Shown piece by piece: positions 17,729 through 27,123 of a stretch of DNA of 64,000 bases; within the stretch, counting starts at the first letter, position 1, and each line of letters opens with the position of its first letter. Made by a program: the position numbers and the translations under genes. The DNA lies in assembly GCF_012971745.1 (NCBI RefSeq), contig NZ_CP048834.1, forward strand, positions 3,782,001 through 3,846,000. The letters run 5' to 3'. The notes beneath the pieces are model-generated. The model was not told the DNA's origin. It did no database searches and worked only from the letters and a program-made list of their open reading frames with translations. This DNA comes from Starkeya sp. ORNL1. Lineage in GTDB: Bacteria; Pseudomonadota; Alphaproteobacteria; Rhizobiales; Xanthobacteraceae.

Positions 17729-18682
17729 TCACGCCCCCAAAATCGCCCGCGCCTGGGCGCTGTCCTTGTCCATCTGCGCGATCAGCGCATCGAGGCCGTC
17801 AAACTTCAATTCGGGGCGAAGATAGGCGCGGAAGGCGACGCGCAGCGTCTTGCCATAAAGGTCGCCGGAATAGTCGAACACGAACACTTCCAGCTTCGGG
17901 GCGCCGCCATCGAAGGTCGGGCGGCGGCCGAAGCTGGCGACCGCCGGATGCACCACGCCATCGAACTCGGCGGTGACCGCATAGATGCCGTGGGCGAGCG
18001 CGATCGAGGGATCGAGCACCATGTTCGCGGTGGGATAGCCGAGGTCACGGCCGCGCTTGTCGCCATGCACCACCTCGGCCTCGACCGCGAACGGCGCACC
18101 CAGCATGTCCGCGGCCTGCTCGACGCGGCCCTGCGCCAGCGCGGCGCGAATGGCCGAGGACGAGATCTGCGCGCCCTCATCAAGCAAGGGCGGCACGATC
18201 TCAACCGCAAAGCCATGCCGCTTGCCGGCCTCGCGCAGGAAGATCGGCGAGCCGCCGCGCGCCTTGCCGAAATGGAAATCGAAGCCGGCGACGATCATGC
18301 GCACGCCCAGCCGCTCGACCAGGATGTCGCGCACGAACGCCTCGGCGTCCTTGGCGGCCAGCGCCGCATCGAACGCCAGCACCACGGCGCCGTCGAGCCC
18401 GGTCTCCTCGAGCCGCTTGAGCTTCATCGGCTGCGGCGTCAGGCGGAACAGCGGCTCCTCCGGCCGGAAGAAGGCGCGCGGGTGCGGTTCGAAGGTCAGG
18501 GCGAGCGCCGGGCAACCGAGCGAGTGGGCCTGCTCGATGGCGGTGCTGATCACCGCGCGATGGCCGCGATGCACGCCGTCGAAATTGCCGATGGCGACCA
18601 CGGCGCCACGCAATTCGTCCGGTACCGGGGTGTCGCCGGCGAGGACGGTGAATGGAGCGGTGCGGAGTGGGCGACTATTCAT
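17729..18682 (-). CDS. ribF: bifunctional riboflavin kinase / FMN adenylyltransferase
   Basis: 317 aa. The N-terminal FAD synthetase domain shows AIGNFDGVHRGHRAVI (nucleotidyltransferase GxFDGxHxGH) and GFDFHFGKARGGS. The C-terminal flavokinase domain contains HGDKRGRDLGYPTANM (about residue 205) and PAVASFGRRPTFDGGAPKLE. It makes FMN and then FAD from riboflavin in the cytosol. The gene ends just inside a repeat pair and is followed on the same strand by ileS. Confidence 0.95.
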   Translation of the reverse strand: MNSRPLRTAPFTVLAGDTPVPDELRGAVVAIGNFDGVHRGHRAVISTAIEQAHSLGCPALALTFEPHPRAFFRPEEPLFRLTPQPMKLKRLEETGLDGAVVLAFDAALAAKDAEAFVRDILVERLGVRMIVAGFDFHFGKARGGSPIFLREAGKRHGFAVEIVPPLLDEGAQISSSAIRAALAQGRVEQAADMLGAPFAVEAEVVHGDKRGRDLGYPTANMVLDPSIALAHGIYAVTAEFDGVVHPAVASFGRRPTFDGGAPKLEVFVFDYSGDLYGKTLRVAFRAYLRPELKFDGLDALIAQMDKDSAQARAILGA

Positions 18683-18741
18683 GGGTCGGGGACGCTGAAG
18701 GGGCGGGAAACCTCGCGCGCCACGCGGCGCGGGTCAAGCGC

Positions 18742-19638
18742 TCACCAGGCCAGACGAGTGGTCACCGCGACCGGCAGGCCCGGGCCGTCCTCGAACAGGC
18801 TGGCCAGCGCGGCGGGATTCACCTCGTCGCCATGGGCGAGGCCGAGTTCGCCGGCATGGATGCCGGCGGCGACGAACAGGCAGTCGATACCGGCGCCCAG
18901 CGCCCCGGCGAGGTCGGTGCGCAGCGCGTCGCCAATGGCGAGGATGCGGGATTTGTCGATGCCCGTGCCGCGCAAACCGCGGGCGACCTCGAAGGCGGCC
19001 TCATAGACCGGCGGATGCGGCTTACCGCAATACACCACCTTGCCGCCACGCTCGGCATAGGCTTCGGCAATGGCGCCGGCGCACCAGATGAGATCGCCGC
19101 CACGCTCCACCACAATATCGGGATTGGCGCAGATGAAGGGCAGGTCCCGCGCCTTCGCGGCGGCCAGCGTCGTCCTGTAGCTGTCGGGCGTCTCGGTGGT
19201 GTCGTCGAACAGGCCGGTGCAGACGATCAGCTCGGCCTCGTCGAGCCCGGTCAATACGACGCCAAGCCCTTCATAGATGCCGAGGTCGCGGTCAGGGCCG
19301 AGATGATGCAGCTTCACCCCGCGGCGGCCGCGCAGCAGGGAGGTGGTGACATCGCCCGAGGTGACGATGTCGTCATAGGCGTTCCGGGGGATGTCGAAGC
19401 CGTCGAGGATCCTGGCAACGCCGTCCTTCGGCCGCGGCGCATTGGACACCAGCACGACGGTGGTGCCGGCCGTGCGGGCGCGCACCAGCGCATCGGCGGC
19501 AGCGGCCGAGCCCTTCATGCCATTGTGCAGCACGCCCCAGATGTCGCACAGCACGAGATCGTAGCGCGGCGCGAGCGCGGCGAAGGAGCGCACGATCGGC
19601 GGCAGCGGCGGCATGTTCGGAGCAGGGTTCGCGGACAT
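18742..19638 (-). CDS. HAD-superfamily phosphatase (TIGR01459-like)
   Basis: 298 aa from the ATG at 19638; earlier (19671) and later (19614) ATGs exist and no strong ribosome site separates them. HAD class IIA motifs: LVLCDIWGVLHNG (motif I, Asp-x-Trp variant), VLVSNAPRP (motif II), Lys in GKPHPPVYEAAF, and ILAIGDALRTDLAGALGAGI (motif III). The DxWGVLHNG form is typical of the TIGR01459 subfamily found in alphaproteobacteria; the substrate is not known. It lies 59 bases upstream of ribF on the same strand, a frequent neighbour, so possibly a flavin or nucleotide phosphatase. Confidence 0.85.
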   Translation of the reverse strand: MSANPAPNMPPLPPIVRSFAALAPRYDLVLCDIWGVLHNGMKGSAAAADALVRARTAGTTVVLVSNAPRPKDGVARILDGFDIPRNAYDDIVTSGDVTTSLLRGRRGVKLHHLGPDRDLGIYEGLGVVLTGLDEAELIVCTGLFDDTTETPDSYRTTLAAAKARDLPFICANPDIVVERGGDLIWCAGAIAEAYAERGGKVVYCGKPHPPVYEAAFEVARGLRGTGIDKSRILAIGDALRTDLAGALGAGIDCLFVAAGIHAGELGLAHGDEVNPAALASLFEDGPGLPVAVTTRLAW

Positions 19639-19865
19639 GGAGGCGAAGTGCCACGGTCCGCTGCGATGCACAAGAGGCGCGTGCGCATAAGAGGGCGGCG
19701 ACGTGCGCAGGCAGCACCGGCGCCGATTACCTCACCGTAGCGTACCCTCCTGAAACTCGACTCTTTGCTGAGGCGGGCATGCATTGCCCATCGCCGCCGT
19801 CGCACCATCTTTAGGCTCGGCTGCCAGAGTAACCGCGCACCGATGCGCATCATCAGGAGACGTCC

Positions 19866-20282
19866 ATGTCCTTCGAAACGCTTTTCACCGGCACCGCCAC
19901 TGCAATCGGCGGCCGCAATGGCCACTCGCAGACCAGCGACGGCTCGGTCTCGGTCAATCTCGGCTTCCCCAAGAACGGCGTACTGGAGCCGGGCAAAACT
20001 ACCCCGGAGCACCTGTTCGCCACCGGCTATGCCGCCTGCTTCGGTTCGGCAGTGGAAGCCGTCGGCAAGCAGAAGGGCCTCGACGTGACGGATTCCGCCG
20101 TGACGGTCGCCGCCTCGCTCGGCAAGGTGGATGGCGGCTTCGGGCTCAGCGTGAAGCTCTCGCTCAAGGCGCCGAAGCTGAGTAAGGAGCAGACCGAGGA
20201 AGTGCTCGAGGCGGCGCACCAGATGTGCCCCTATTCCAAGGCGACCCGCGGCAACATCCCGGTGGAACTCGTCGCGGAGTGA
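19866..20282 (+). CDS. ohr: organic hydroperoxide resistance protein Ohr
   Basis: 138 aa, full length. The two redox cysteines are Cys58 (ATGYAACFGSA) and Cys121 (AAHQMCPYSKATRGN), and the N-terminal LFTGTATAIGGRNGHSQTSD is typical of Ohr within the OsmC superfamily. It reduces organic peroxides using dihydrolipoamide. The ATG follows CAGGAGACGTCC. No OhrR gene is adjacent and I see no OhrR-type TACAATT operator in the 227-base divergent region upstream; there is a small inverted repeat GGGCA-TGCAT-TGCCC at 19775-19789. Confidence 0.95.
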   Translation: MSFETLFTGTATAIGGRNGHSQTSDGSVSVNLGFPKNGVLEPGKTTPEHLFATGYAACFGSAVEAVGKQKGLDVTDSAVTVAASLGKVDGGFGLSVKLSLKAPKLSKEQTEEVLEAAHQMCPYSKATRGNIPVELVAE

Positions 20283-20309
20283 GGCTTAACGCCCGCTCAG
20301 GCTGGAACG

Positions 20310-20397
20310 ACGTCATCCTCGGCCTCGTGCCGAGGATCTCGATTACTGACAGAGCATCGGGAATCGAGATGGCCGGCACAAGGCCGGCCATGACGGT
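20310..20397. repeat. palindromic repeat with two hairpins between convergent genes
   Basis: CGTCATCCTCGGCCTCGTGC with the CCTCGGC...GCCGAGG hairpin, then a CTCGATT/AATCGAG arm pair, then ATGGCCGGC...GCCGGCCAT and GACGG. The outer ends are CGTCATC and GATGACG-like, as in the other repeat families. It occupies the 130-base gap between the ends of ohr and polA and probably terminates both. Confidence 0.7.
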
Positions 20398-20412
20398 CTT
20401 CCGGGGCGTTCA

Positions 20413-23352
20413 TTAATGCGCCTCTTCCCAATTATCCGCCGCCCGCGCGTCCACCTTCAAGGGTACGCGCAGCGCGACCGCCGGCATCGGCGCCTGCTCC
20501 ATGGTGGCGGTGATCACCGGGAGCGTCGCCTCGATCTCGCTTTCCGGCACCTCGAAGATCAGTTCGTCATGCACCTGCAGCAGCATGCGGGCATTGAGCT
20601 TCGCCTTTGACAGCGCCGCATCCATGCGCGCCATGGCGCGGCGGATGATGTCGGCCGCGGTGCCCTGAAGCCGCGCATTGATCGAGGCGCGCTCATTGAA
20701 GGCGCGGATCGAAGGGTTCTTGGCGTTGATATCGGGATAGTGGCAGCGCCGGCCGAACAGTGTCTCGACATAACCATGGGCGCGGGCGAAGGCGCGGGTC
20801 TCGTCCATATAGCCGCGGATGCCGGGGAAGCGCTCGAAATAACGCTTGATATAGGCGCCGGCTTCTTCGCGCGGGATCGAGAGCTGATTGGCGAGGCCGA
20901 AGGCCGAGATGCCGTAGATGATGCCGAAATTGATGGCTTTCGCCCGCCGGCGCACCTCGCCGGGCATGCCCTCGATCGGCACGCCGAACATTTCCGACGC
21001 CGTCATGGCGTGGATGTCGAGCCCATCCTGGAACGCCTGGCGCAGCGAGGGCGTATCGGCGATCTCGGCCAGCAGCCGCAATTCGATCTGCGAATAGTCG
21101 GCCGAGACCAGCCGGTAGCCGGGCTGGGCGATGAAGGCGCGGCGGATCTTGCGGCCTTCCTCGGTGCGCACCGGGATGTTCTGGAGGTTCGGCTCGGACG
21201 AGGACAGCCGGCCGGTGGTGGTCGCCGCCAGTGCGAAGCTGGTGTGGACGCGGCCGGTCTCCTTGTTCACATAAGTCGGCAAAGCATCCGTGTAGGTCGA
21301 TTTCAGCTTCTGCAGCTGGCGCCAGTCGAGGATGCGGCGCGGCAGCGCATGGCCCTGCTCCGCCAATTCGTCCAGCACGTCGGCGCCGGTCGACCAGGCA
21401 CCGGTCGGGGTCTTGCGCCCGCCGGGAAGCTGCATCTTGCCGAACAGGATATCGCCGAGCTGCTTGGGCGAGCCGGGATTGAAGGTCTCGCCGGCCATAT
21501 CGCTGATCTCGGCCTCGAGCCGCGCCATGCCCTGCGCGAACTCGCCCGAGAGCCGCGAGAGCATCTGGCGGTCGATGGAGACGCCGCGGCGCTCCATATT
21601 GCCGAGCACGGCGACCAGCGGGCGCTCCAGCGTCTCATAGACGCTCACCTTGCCCTCGGCGACGAGGCGTGCCTTCAGCACCAGCCACAGCCGCAGCGTG
21701 ACGTCGGCATCCTCGGCGGCATAGGCGGTGGCCTTGTCGATGGCGGCCTGGTCGAAGCAGATCTGGCCCTTGCCCTTGCCGCAGACCTCCTCGTACTTGA
21801 TCGGGGTGTGCTTCAGCCAGCGCTCGGAGAGCGGGTCCATGCCGTGCGGCGAGGCCCCCGCATCGAGCACATAGGACAGCAGCATGGTGTCGTCATAGGG
21901 CGCGACATCGATGCCGTGGCGCATCAGGATCAGCCAGTCATATTTGAGGTTCTGGCCGATCTTCAGTACGGAAGGGTCTTCCAGCAGCGGCTTCAGCGCC
22001 GCCAGCGCGTCGCGGATCGGGATCTGGTCCGGCAGCAACCCTTCGGCAAACAGGCCGTCGCCGCCGCCCCGATGAGCAAGCGGGATGTAGCAGGCCTCGT
22101 TCGGCGCCGTGGCCAGCGAGACGCCCACCAGGTCGACCGCCATGGCGTCGAGGCCGGTGGTCTCGGTGTCGAGCGCGACATGGCCGAGATCAAAGGCGCG
22201 GGCAATCCACTCGTTGAGGCGGGCGAGCGTGGTGACGGTCTCGTATTTCGAGCGGTCGACCGGGGTGTTGGTGGCTTCGAGCACCCGCGCGGTGGCGAGG
22301 GATTGCGGGGTGAGGCTGGGCTCCTCGGCCGCAGCGCCATCCACGGTCGGCAGCGCTCCCGATTCGTGCGGCTCCGGGACAAGCCCGAGGATGACGCCGT
22401 CGGGCGAAGCCCCCGCCTTCAGCTTCGGATCCGCCTCGATCTCGCCGATCTCGATGCCATAGGCCTCGCCGACACGGCGCGTCAGGGTGGTGAACTCCAT
22501 CGCCTTCAGGAAGGCGACGAGGCGCCTGGCCTCGGGGTCCACCACCGCGATGTCGGCGAGTGGGACGTCCAGCGCGACGTCGCGCTTCAGCGTCACCAGT
22601 TCGCGCGACAGCCGCGCCTGGTCGGCAAAATTGACGAGACTTTCCCGACGCTTGGGCTGCTTGATCTCCTCGGCACGGGCGAGCAGCGTATCGAGGTCGC
22701 CATATTCGGCGAGCAGCTGCGCCGCGGTCTTGACGCCGATGCCCGGCACGCCCGGCACATTGTCGACGCTGTCGCCGGCCAGCGATTGCACGTCGATCAC
22801 CTTGTCGGGTGCCACGCCGAACTTCTCGAACACCTCGGCGGTGCCGATCGGCTTGTCCTTCATCGGATCGTACATGCGCACCCGCTCATCGACGAGCTGC
22901 ATCAGGTCCTTGTCGGAGGAGATGATGGTGACGAGCGCGCCCTTGGCCTTGGCCTGCTCGGCATAGGTCGCCATCAGGTCGTCGGCCTCGTAACCGTCCT
23001 GCTCGACGCAGGCGAGGTCGAACGCCCGCGTCGCCTCGCGGATCAGCGGGAATTGCGGGATGAGGTCTTCCGGCAGGTCGGGGCGCTGCGCCTTATAGAG
23101 CGGGTAGATATCCTTGCGAAAGGTCTGCTCGGACTTGTCGAACACCACGGCGAGGTGGGTCGGTGCCGGCGTGAAGCCCTGCGCCCGCACCAGCTTCCAC
23201 AGCATGTTGCAGAAGCCGGCGACCGCGCCGATCGGCAACTTGTCCGAGGTGCGGGTCAGCGGCGGCAGCGCGTGATAGGCGCGGAAGATATAGGCGGAGC
23301 CGTCAATCAGGACGACATGGTCGCCGGCTTCGAGGGGGTCGTGCTCGGGCAT
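20413..23352 (-). CDS. polA: DNA polymerase I
   Basis: 979 aa from the ATG at 23352 (MPEHDPLEAGDHVVLIDGSA). The N-terminal 5'-3' exonuclease domain shows AYIFRAYHALPP and the helix-hairpin-helix VDNVPGVPGIGVKTA. The 3'-5' proofreading domain retains HVALDTETTGLDAM (DxE). The polymerase domain has TGRLSSSEPNLQNIPVR, SADYSQIELRLLAEIA, RRRAKAINFGIIYG and LLQVHDELIFEVP. Used in repair and Okazaki fragment maturation. A low-complexity stretch between exonuclease domains (about residues 310-355) is family-typical variation. Confidence 0.97.
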   Translation of the reverse strand: MPEHDPLEAGDHVVLIDGSAYIFRAYHALPPLTRTSDKLPIGAVAGFCNMLWKLVRAQGFTPAPTHLAVVFDKSEQTFRKDIYPLYKAQRPDLPEDLIPQFPLIREATRAFDLACVEQDGYEADDLMATYAEQAKAKGALVTIISSDKDLMQLVDERVRMYDPMKDKPIGTAEVFEKFGVAPDKVIDVQSLAGDSVDNVPGVPGIGVKTAAQLLAEYGDLDTLLARAEEIKQPKRRESLVNFADQARLSRELVTLKRDVALDVPLADIAVVDPEARRLVAFLKAMEFTTLTRRVGEAYGIEIGEIEADPKLKAGASPDGVILGLVPEPHESGALPTVDGAAAEEPSLTPQSLATARVLEATNTPVDRSKYETVTTLARLNEWIARAFDLGHVALDTETTGLDAMAVDLVGVSLATAPNEACYIPLAHRGGGDGLFAEGLLPDQIPIRDALAALKPLLEDPSVLKIGQNLKYDWLILMRHGIDVAPYDDTMLLSYVLDAGASPHGMDPLSERWLKHTPIKYEEVCGKGKGQICFDQAAIDKATAYAAEDADVTLRLWLVLKARLVAEGKVSVYETLERPLVAVLGNMERRGVSIDRQMLSRLSGEFAQGMARLEAEISDMAGETFNPGSPKQLGDILFGKMQLPGGRKTPTGAWSTGADVLDELAEQGHALPRRILDWRQLQKLKSTYTDALPTYVNKETGRVHTSFALAATTTGRLSSSEPNLQNIPVRTEEGRKIRRAFIAQPGYRLVSADYSQIELRLLAEIADTPSLRQAFQDGLDIHAMTASEMFGVPIEGMPGEVRRRAKAINFGIIYGISAFGLANQLSIPREEAGAYIKRYFERFPGIRGYMDETRAFARAHGYVETLFGRRCHYPDINAKNPSIRAFNERASINARLQGTAADIIRRAMARMDAALSKAKLNARMLLQVHDELIFEVPESEIEATLPVITATMEQAPMPAVALRVPLKVDARAADNWEEAH

Positions 23353-23468
23353 TGCGGGCATCCGGTTCGGGCGCGCACGATGCCCGAAGCCGGTAGCCGG
23401 GGGCAAGCGCAGTTCTCCCGCACGTCTCTACTCCCTCTCCCGCTTGCGGGGGAGGGAACAAGGCGCCG

Positions 23469-24545
23469 CTACTCCGCCGGGGCGAGCGCGGCATTTGGCC
23501 GGCGTTCGATCTTGAAGCGCTCGGGACGCACGAACAGGAAGCGCAGCGCCGTGCTGCGCACCAAAGCGTGGAAGATCAGTGGCGTCACCACGCCGACCGC
23601 GGTGACGATGAGCGAAACGACGCCGATATCCTCGATCAGGCCGGTCTTCAGCAGCACGGCGCGAGTGACCGCCATCGGCAGGAAGAAGGCGAGATAGATC
23701 ACGATGGAATTGCGCCCGGCATATTCCAGCCAGCTGAAGACGCCGCCATTGGCGCCGACCTTGGCCATCAGCGCGCTCAGCGTGATGACCGCGCCGGCGC
23801 CGACGAGGCCTAGCAGCAGCGAGACGACGGGCAGCTGCGCATAGCCGGCGAACACCAGGAAGCCATTGACCAGGCCCCAGGCCAGCAGCCCGGCGAGGCC
23901 GAGCAGCGGCACGCGCTGCGCCCCGGACGCCAGCGCGAAGGCGTAACGGGCGAAGAGGTAGCCGGTATAGAAGAACACGAAGCGCTCGCAGAACTCGTCG
24001 ATCACGGTCCAGCCGGTCTCGACGGTCGCGATCTCCAGCGCGGCGGCCACAAGCCAGATCAGCACTGGGGGCAGCGCCCGCGTCGCCTTGGTGACCACGA
24101 AGAAGATCGGCAGCAGATAGATGAACCACAGCGTGCCGAACGGCTCGATGAAGCCGAGCAGATAGAGGCCGGGCAACGCGCCCGCGCCGTGCTCGGCTGC
24201 CATGCCCGGCGCCTTGAAGATGAACTGGATGCTGAACCAGATCACGTAGAAATACGCGAAATGCACCACCTTGCGGTCGAGATAGGTGCGCCAGTCGCGA
24301 TCGATGACGCGAGCGAGGAACAGGCCCGAGATCAGGAAGAAGTCCGGCATGCGGAATGGCCGCGCGAAGGCCACCACATAATCCATGAAGCCGGTCTGCC
24401 CGGCCGCCTCCTGCACGCCGAGGGTGGAGTGCATCATCACCACGAAGACGATGCAGAAGCCCTTGGCCATGTCGACCCAGTCGACGCGCGAAGCCTGGTG
24501 CTGGGTCTGCGGCATGGGGTGGCCCGCGATAGTTCGAATTTTCAT
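23469..24545 (-). CDS. acyltransferase 3 family integral membrane protein
   Basis: 358 aa with about ten membrane helices. The entry motif RVDWVDMAKGFCIVFVVMMH (Asp and His of the acyltransferase 3 fold) and the following FFLISGLFLA are characteristic. Members O-acylate sugars, glucans or lipopolysaccharide at the inner membrane. No glycan biosynthesis genes are adjacent, so the acceptor cannot be named. The ATG at 24545 is used; a second at 24515 would lose ten residues without affecting the first helix. Confidence 0.88.
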   Translation of the reverse strand: MKIRTIAGHPMPQTQHQASRVDWVDMAKGFCIVFVVMMHSTLGVQEAAGQTGFMDYVVAFARPFRMPDFFLISGLFLARVIDRDWRTYLDRKVVHFAYFYVIWFSIQFIFKAPGMAAEHGAGALPGLYLLGFIEPFGTLWFIYLLPIFFVVTKATRALPPVLIWLVAAALEIATVETGWTVIDEFCERFVFFYTGYLFARYAFALASGAQRVPLLGLAGLLAWGLVNGFLVFAGYAQLPVVSLLLGLVGAGAVITLSALMAKVGANGGVFSWLEYAGRNSIVIYLAFFLPMAVTRAVLLKTGLIEDIGVVSLIVTAVGVVTPLIFHALVRSTALRFLFVRPERFKIERRPNAALAPAE

Positions 24546-24647
24546 CTAATATCGCTGTTTCTGGCGCGGAATGGTGCTGCGCGCAAGGCGGCCGGGGCGG
24601 CAGGGTTAAGGAATCGTGCGCGAGATAGGCAATCGGCCGCTGTTTCA

Positions 24648-24754
24648 GCATCCTTCGAGGCTCGCTGGCGCTCGCGCCTCAGGATGAGGTTGTTCTTGTA
24701 AACACGACCTCATCCTGAGGTGCCCGGCGCGGCCGGGCCTCGAAGGATGCTCAA
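24648..24754. repeat. palindromic repeat pair, family A (copy 2)
   Basis: GCATCCTTCGAGGCTCGC...CGCCTCAGGATGAGGT (24648-24690) and CGACCTCATCCTGAGGTGCC...GGGCCTCGAAGGATGC (24705-24750) in opposite orientation, joined by TGTTCTTGTAAACA. It fills most of the 249-base divergent gap between the acyltransferase and truA; I see nothing else there. Confidence 0.88.
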
Positions 24755-24794
24755 GCAGAGTGACGCCCCGCCGCGATGACGCTACAGAGCCACC

Positions 24795-25574
24795 ATGCCC
24801 CGCTACAAGCTCACCATCGAATATGACGGCACGCCCTTCGTCGGCTGGCAGTTCCAGGCCGCGGGCTTGTCCGTGCAAGGGCTGCTGGCGGATGCGGTGG
24901 AGCGCTTCTCAGGGGAGCGCGTGCATGTGCAGGGTGCCGGGCGCACTGATGCCGGGGTGCACGCCACCGGGCAAGTCGCCCATATCGAGCTTGCGAAGGA
25001 ATGGCGCCCCGACACGGTGCGCGACGCGCTCAACGCGCATTTGCGCCCGCATCCGGTGGCGATACTGGCTGCGGAAGCGGCGGCCGACGATTTCCATGCC
25101 CGCTTCTCCGCTACCGGCCGGCGCTATTTCTACCGGGTGATCAGCCGGCGCGCCGACCTCGCGCTGGATCGCGACCACGCCTGGAAGGTGCCGCGCCCAC
25201 TCGATGCGGAGGCCATGCACGAAGCGGCGCAGCGCCTCGTCGGCCGGCACGACTTCACCACCTTTCGAGCCGCCGAATGCCAGGCCGCCTCGCCGGAGAA
25301 GACGCTGGACCGGCTCGATGTCGAGCGTCTCAGTCACGACAGCTTCGGGGACGAGGTGCGCATCCATGCCGAAGCGCGCTCTTTCCTGCATCATCAGGTG
25401 CGCTCGATGGTCGGCACGCTGGTGAAGGTCGGCGAGGGCGGCTGGACGCCGGACGATGTGTCGGCTGCCCTGGAAGCGAGGGACCGCACCCGCTGCGGCC
25501 CGATGGCGCCGGCAGCGGGGCTTTACCTAGCGGAGGTCACGTATCCCGAGAATCCCAACACGCCCTCATCCTGA
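24795..25574 (+). CDS. truA: tRNA pseudouridine synthase A
   Basis: 259 aa. The catalytic Asp is in [19 protein letters not shown] (about residue 55); other family motifs are [10 protein letters not shown] near the N-terminus, GRRYFYRV, and [19 protein letters not shown] near residue 205. It isomerises U38-U40 of the tRNA anticodon stem. The last codons and the TGA stop lie inside the adjacent repeat (see 25564-25680). No fmt or def gene is adjacent. Confidence 0.95.
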   Translation: MPRYKLTIEYDGTPFVGWQFQAAGLSVQGLLADAVERFSGERVHVQGAGRTDAGVHATGQVAHIELAKEWRPDTVRDALNAHLRPHPVAILAAEAAADDFHARFSATGRRYFYRVISRRADLALDRDHAWKVPRPLDAEAMHEAAQRLVGRHDFTTFRAAECQAASPEKTLDRLDVERLSHDSFGDEVRIHAEARSFLHHQVRSMVGTLVKVGEGGWTPDDVSAALEARDRTRCGPMAPAAGLYLAEVTYPENPNTPSS

Positions 25575-25680
25575 GGTGCTCGCGTCAGCGAGCCTCGAAG
25601 GATGTTGAAGCAGGGTAGCGGTCATCGGAGGCGAGCATCCTTCGAGGCCCGGCTAGCGCCGGGCACCTCAGGATGACGTC
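25564..25680. repeat. palindromic repeat pair, family A (copy 3)
   Basis: First unit CCTCATCCTGAGGTGCTCGC...GAGCCTCGAAGGATG (25564-25604); second unit GCATCCTTCGAGGCCCGG...CACCTCAGGATGACGTC (25635-25680). A fragment CAGGATGACGTGGTTT follows at 25691. Order of units is inverted relative to copies 1, 2 and 6. The first unit supplies the truA stop codon. It separates the convergent ends of truA and the dihydroorotase gene. Confidence 0.88.
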
Positions 25681-25704
25681 GTTAAGAAATCAGGATGACG
25701 TGGT

Positions 25705-27042
25705 TTACGAAGACGGCTGAAGCGCCTCCATGAAGCGCACCGGCGTGCCCTTGGACGGCGCCGTCAGCTCGCCCTGCCACATCACCTTCTGGCCACGCAC
25801 AAAGGTACCAACCGGCCAGCCGGTGACTTCCACCCCGTCATAAGGCGTCCAGCCCGCCTTGGAGGCGATCCACTCGTTGCGGATGGTCTCGCGGCGCTTC
25901 AGGTCGACCACGGTGAAGTCGGCGTCATAGCCGACGGCGATCCGGCCCTTGGTAGCGATGTTGAAGATGCGCGCCGGCCCCGCGCTCGACAAATCGACGA
26001 AGCGCGCCAGCGACAACCGTCCCGCCGCCACGTGATCGAGCATGATCGGGACCAGCGTCTGCACCCCCGTCATGCCGGAGGGGCTGTCGGGATAGGGCTT
26101 CTGCTTTTCTTCCAGCGTGTGCGGCGCATGGTCGGAGCCGAGCACGTCGACGACGCCCTCAGCCAGCCCGCGCCAGATCGCGTCACGGTGGCGCGCCTCG
26201 CGCACCGGCGGGTTCATCTGCACCAGCGTGCCGAGGCGTTGGTACCAGGATGCATCCATGGTGAGATGGTGCGGGGTGACTTCCACCGTCGCCACATCCT
26301 TGACGTTGCGCAGATATTCCATCTCCTCGGCAGAGGTGACGTGCAGCACGTGGACGCGCTTGCCGACCTCCTTGGCCAGGCTCACCAGCCGATGCGTCGC
26401 GGTGAGCGCCGCGACCTCGTCGCGCCACACCGGGTGCGAGGAGGCGTCCCCAGGCACCCGCAGGCCGCGGCGCTCATCGAGCCGCGGCTCGTGCTCGCAA
26501 TGGAACGAGGCCCGACGACGGATCACCTGCAATATCGCCTTCACCCCGGGATCGTCGGCCACCAGCAGCGAGCCGGTGGAGGAGCCGATGAACACCTTGA
26601 TGCCGGCGGCGCCGGGCAGCATTTCCAGCTCGGGCAGGTCCTTCACATTGTCGTGCGTGCCGCCGACAAAGAAGGCGAAGTCGCAATGCATGCGGCCGGT
26701 CGCGCGCTTCACCTTGTCGGCAAGCGCGTCGCCGGAGGTGGTGAGCGGATTGGTGTTCGGCATCTCGAACACTGCCGTCACCCCGCCCATCACCGCGGCG
26801 CGCGAACCCGATTCGAGGTCTTCCTTGTGCTCGAGCCCCGGCTCGCGGAAATGCACCTGGGTGTCGATGACGCCGGGCAATATGTGCAGGCCGGTGCAGT
26901 CGATCACCTCGCCCGCCTGCTCACGCCCGAAGGAGCCGATGCCGGCGATGCGGCCGTCGATGACGCCGACGTCGCGGGCGCCCTCGCCGTCCTGGTTCAC
27001 CACAATGCCGCCCTTGAGGACGAGGTCGAAGGTATCGGACAT
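25705..27042 (-). CDS. pyrC: dihydroorotase (amidohydrolase superfamily)
   Basis: 445 aa from the ATG at 27042 (GGGGGAGCC upstream). Metal-binding and active-site motifs: GVIDTQVHFREPGLEHKEDL (HxH-type), FVGGTHDN, the carbamylated-Lys region AGIKVFIGSSTGS, VHVLHVTSAEEM, EVTPHHL and VLGSDHAPHTLEEK. It fits class I dihydroorotases, which form dihydroorotate in pyrimidine synthesis; the related allantoinase AllB is the main alternative and cannot be excluded by eye. No other pyr gene is in the window. It is divergent from ygfZ across 81 bases. Confidence 0.82.
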   Translation of the reverse strand: MSDTFDLVLKGGIVVNQDGEGARDVGVIDGRIAGIGSFGREQAGEVIDCTGLHILPGVIDTQVHFREPGLEHKEDLESGSRAAVMGGVTAVFEMPNTNPLTTSGDALADKVKRATGRMHCDFAFFVGGTHDNVKDLPELEMLPGAAGIKVFIGSSTGSLLVADDPGVKAILQVIRRRASFHCEHEPRLDERRGLRVPGDASSHPVWRDEVAALTATHRLVSLAKEVGKRVHVLHVTSAEEMEYLRNVKDVATVEVTPHHLTMDASWYQRLGTLVQMNPPVREARHRDAIWRGLAEGVVDVLGSDHAPHTLEEKQKPYPDSPSGMTGVQTLVPIMLDHVAAGRLSLARFVDLSSAGPARIFNIATKGRIAVGYDADFTVVDLKRRETIRNEWIASKAGWTPYDGVEVTGWPVGTFVRGQKVMWQGELTAPSKGTPVRFMEALQPSS

Positions 27043-27123
27043 GGCTCCCCCACGCGCTTGATGCCTTGCGGCCAAGGCCTCTGCGCTTTACGTCTCGGCA
27101 CACGGACTGGCAAGGATGAGCTT

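Noticed and set aside
20740..23697. A long open frame of nearly 1000 codons on the plus strand opposite polA
   Set aside because: High GC makes stops rare in the opposite frames; the translation is low-complexity Arg/Gly/His-rich with no motifs, while the minus-strand frame is clearly polA. The same holds for long antisense frames at 617-2629, 14256-16103, 26032-27123 and 37966-40245.
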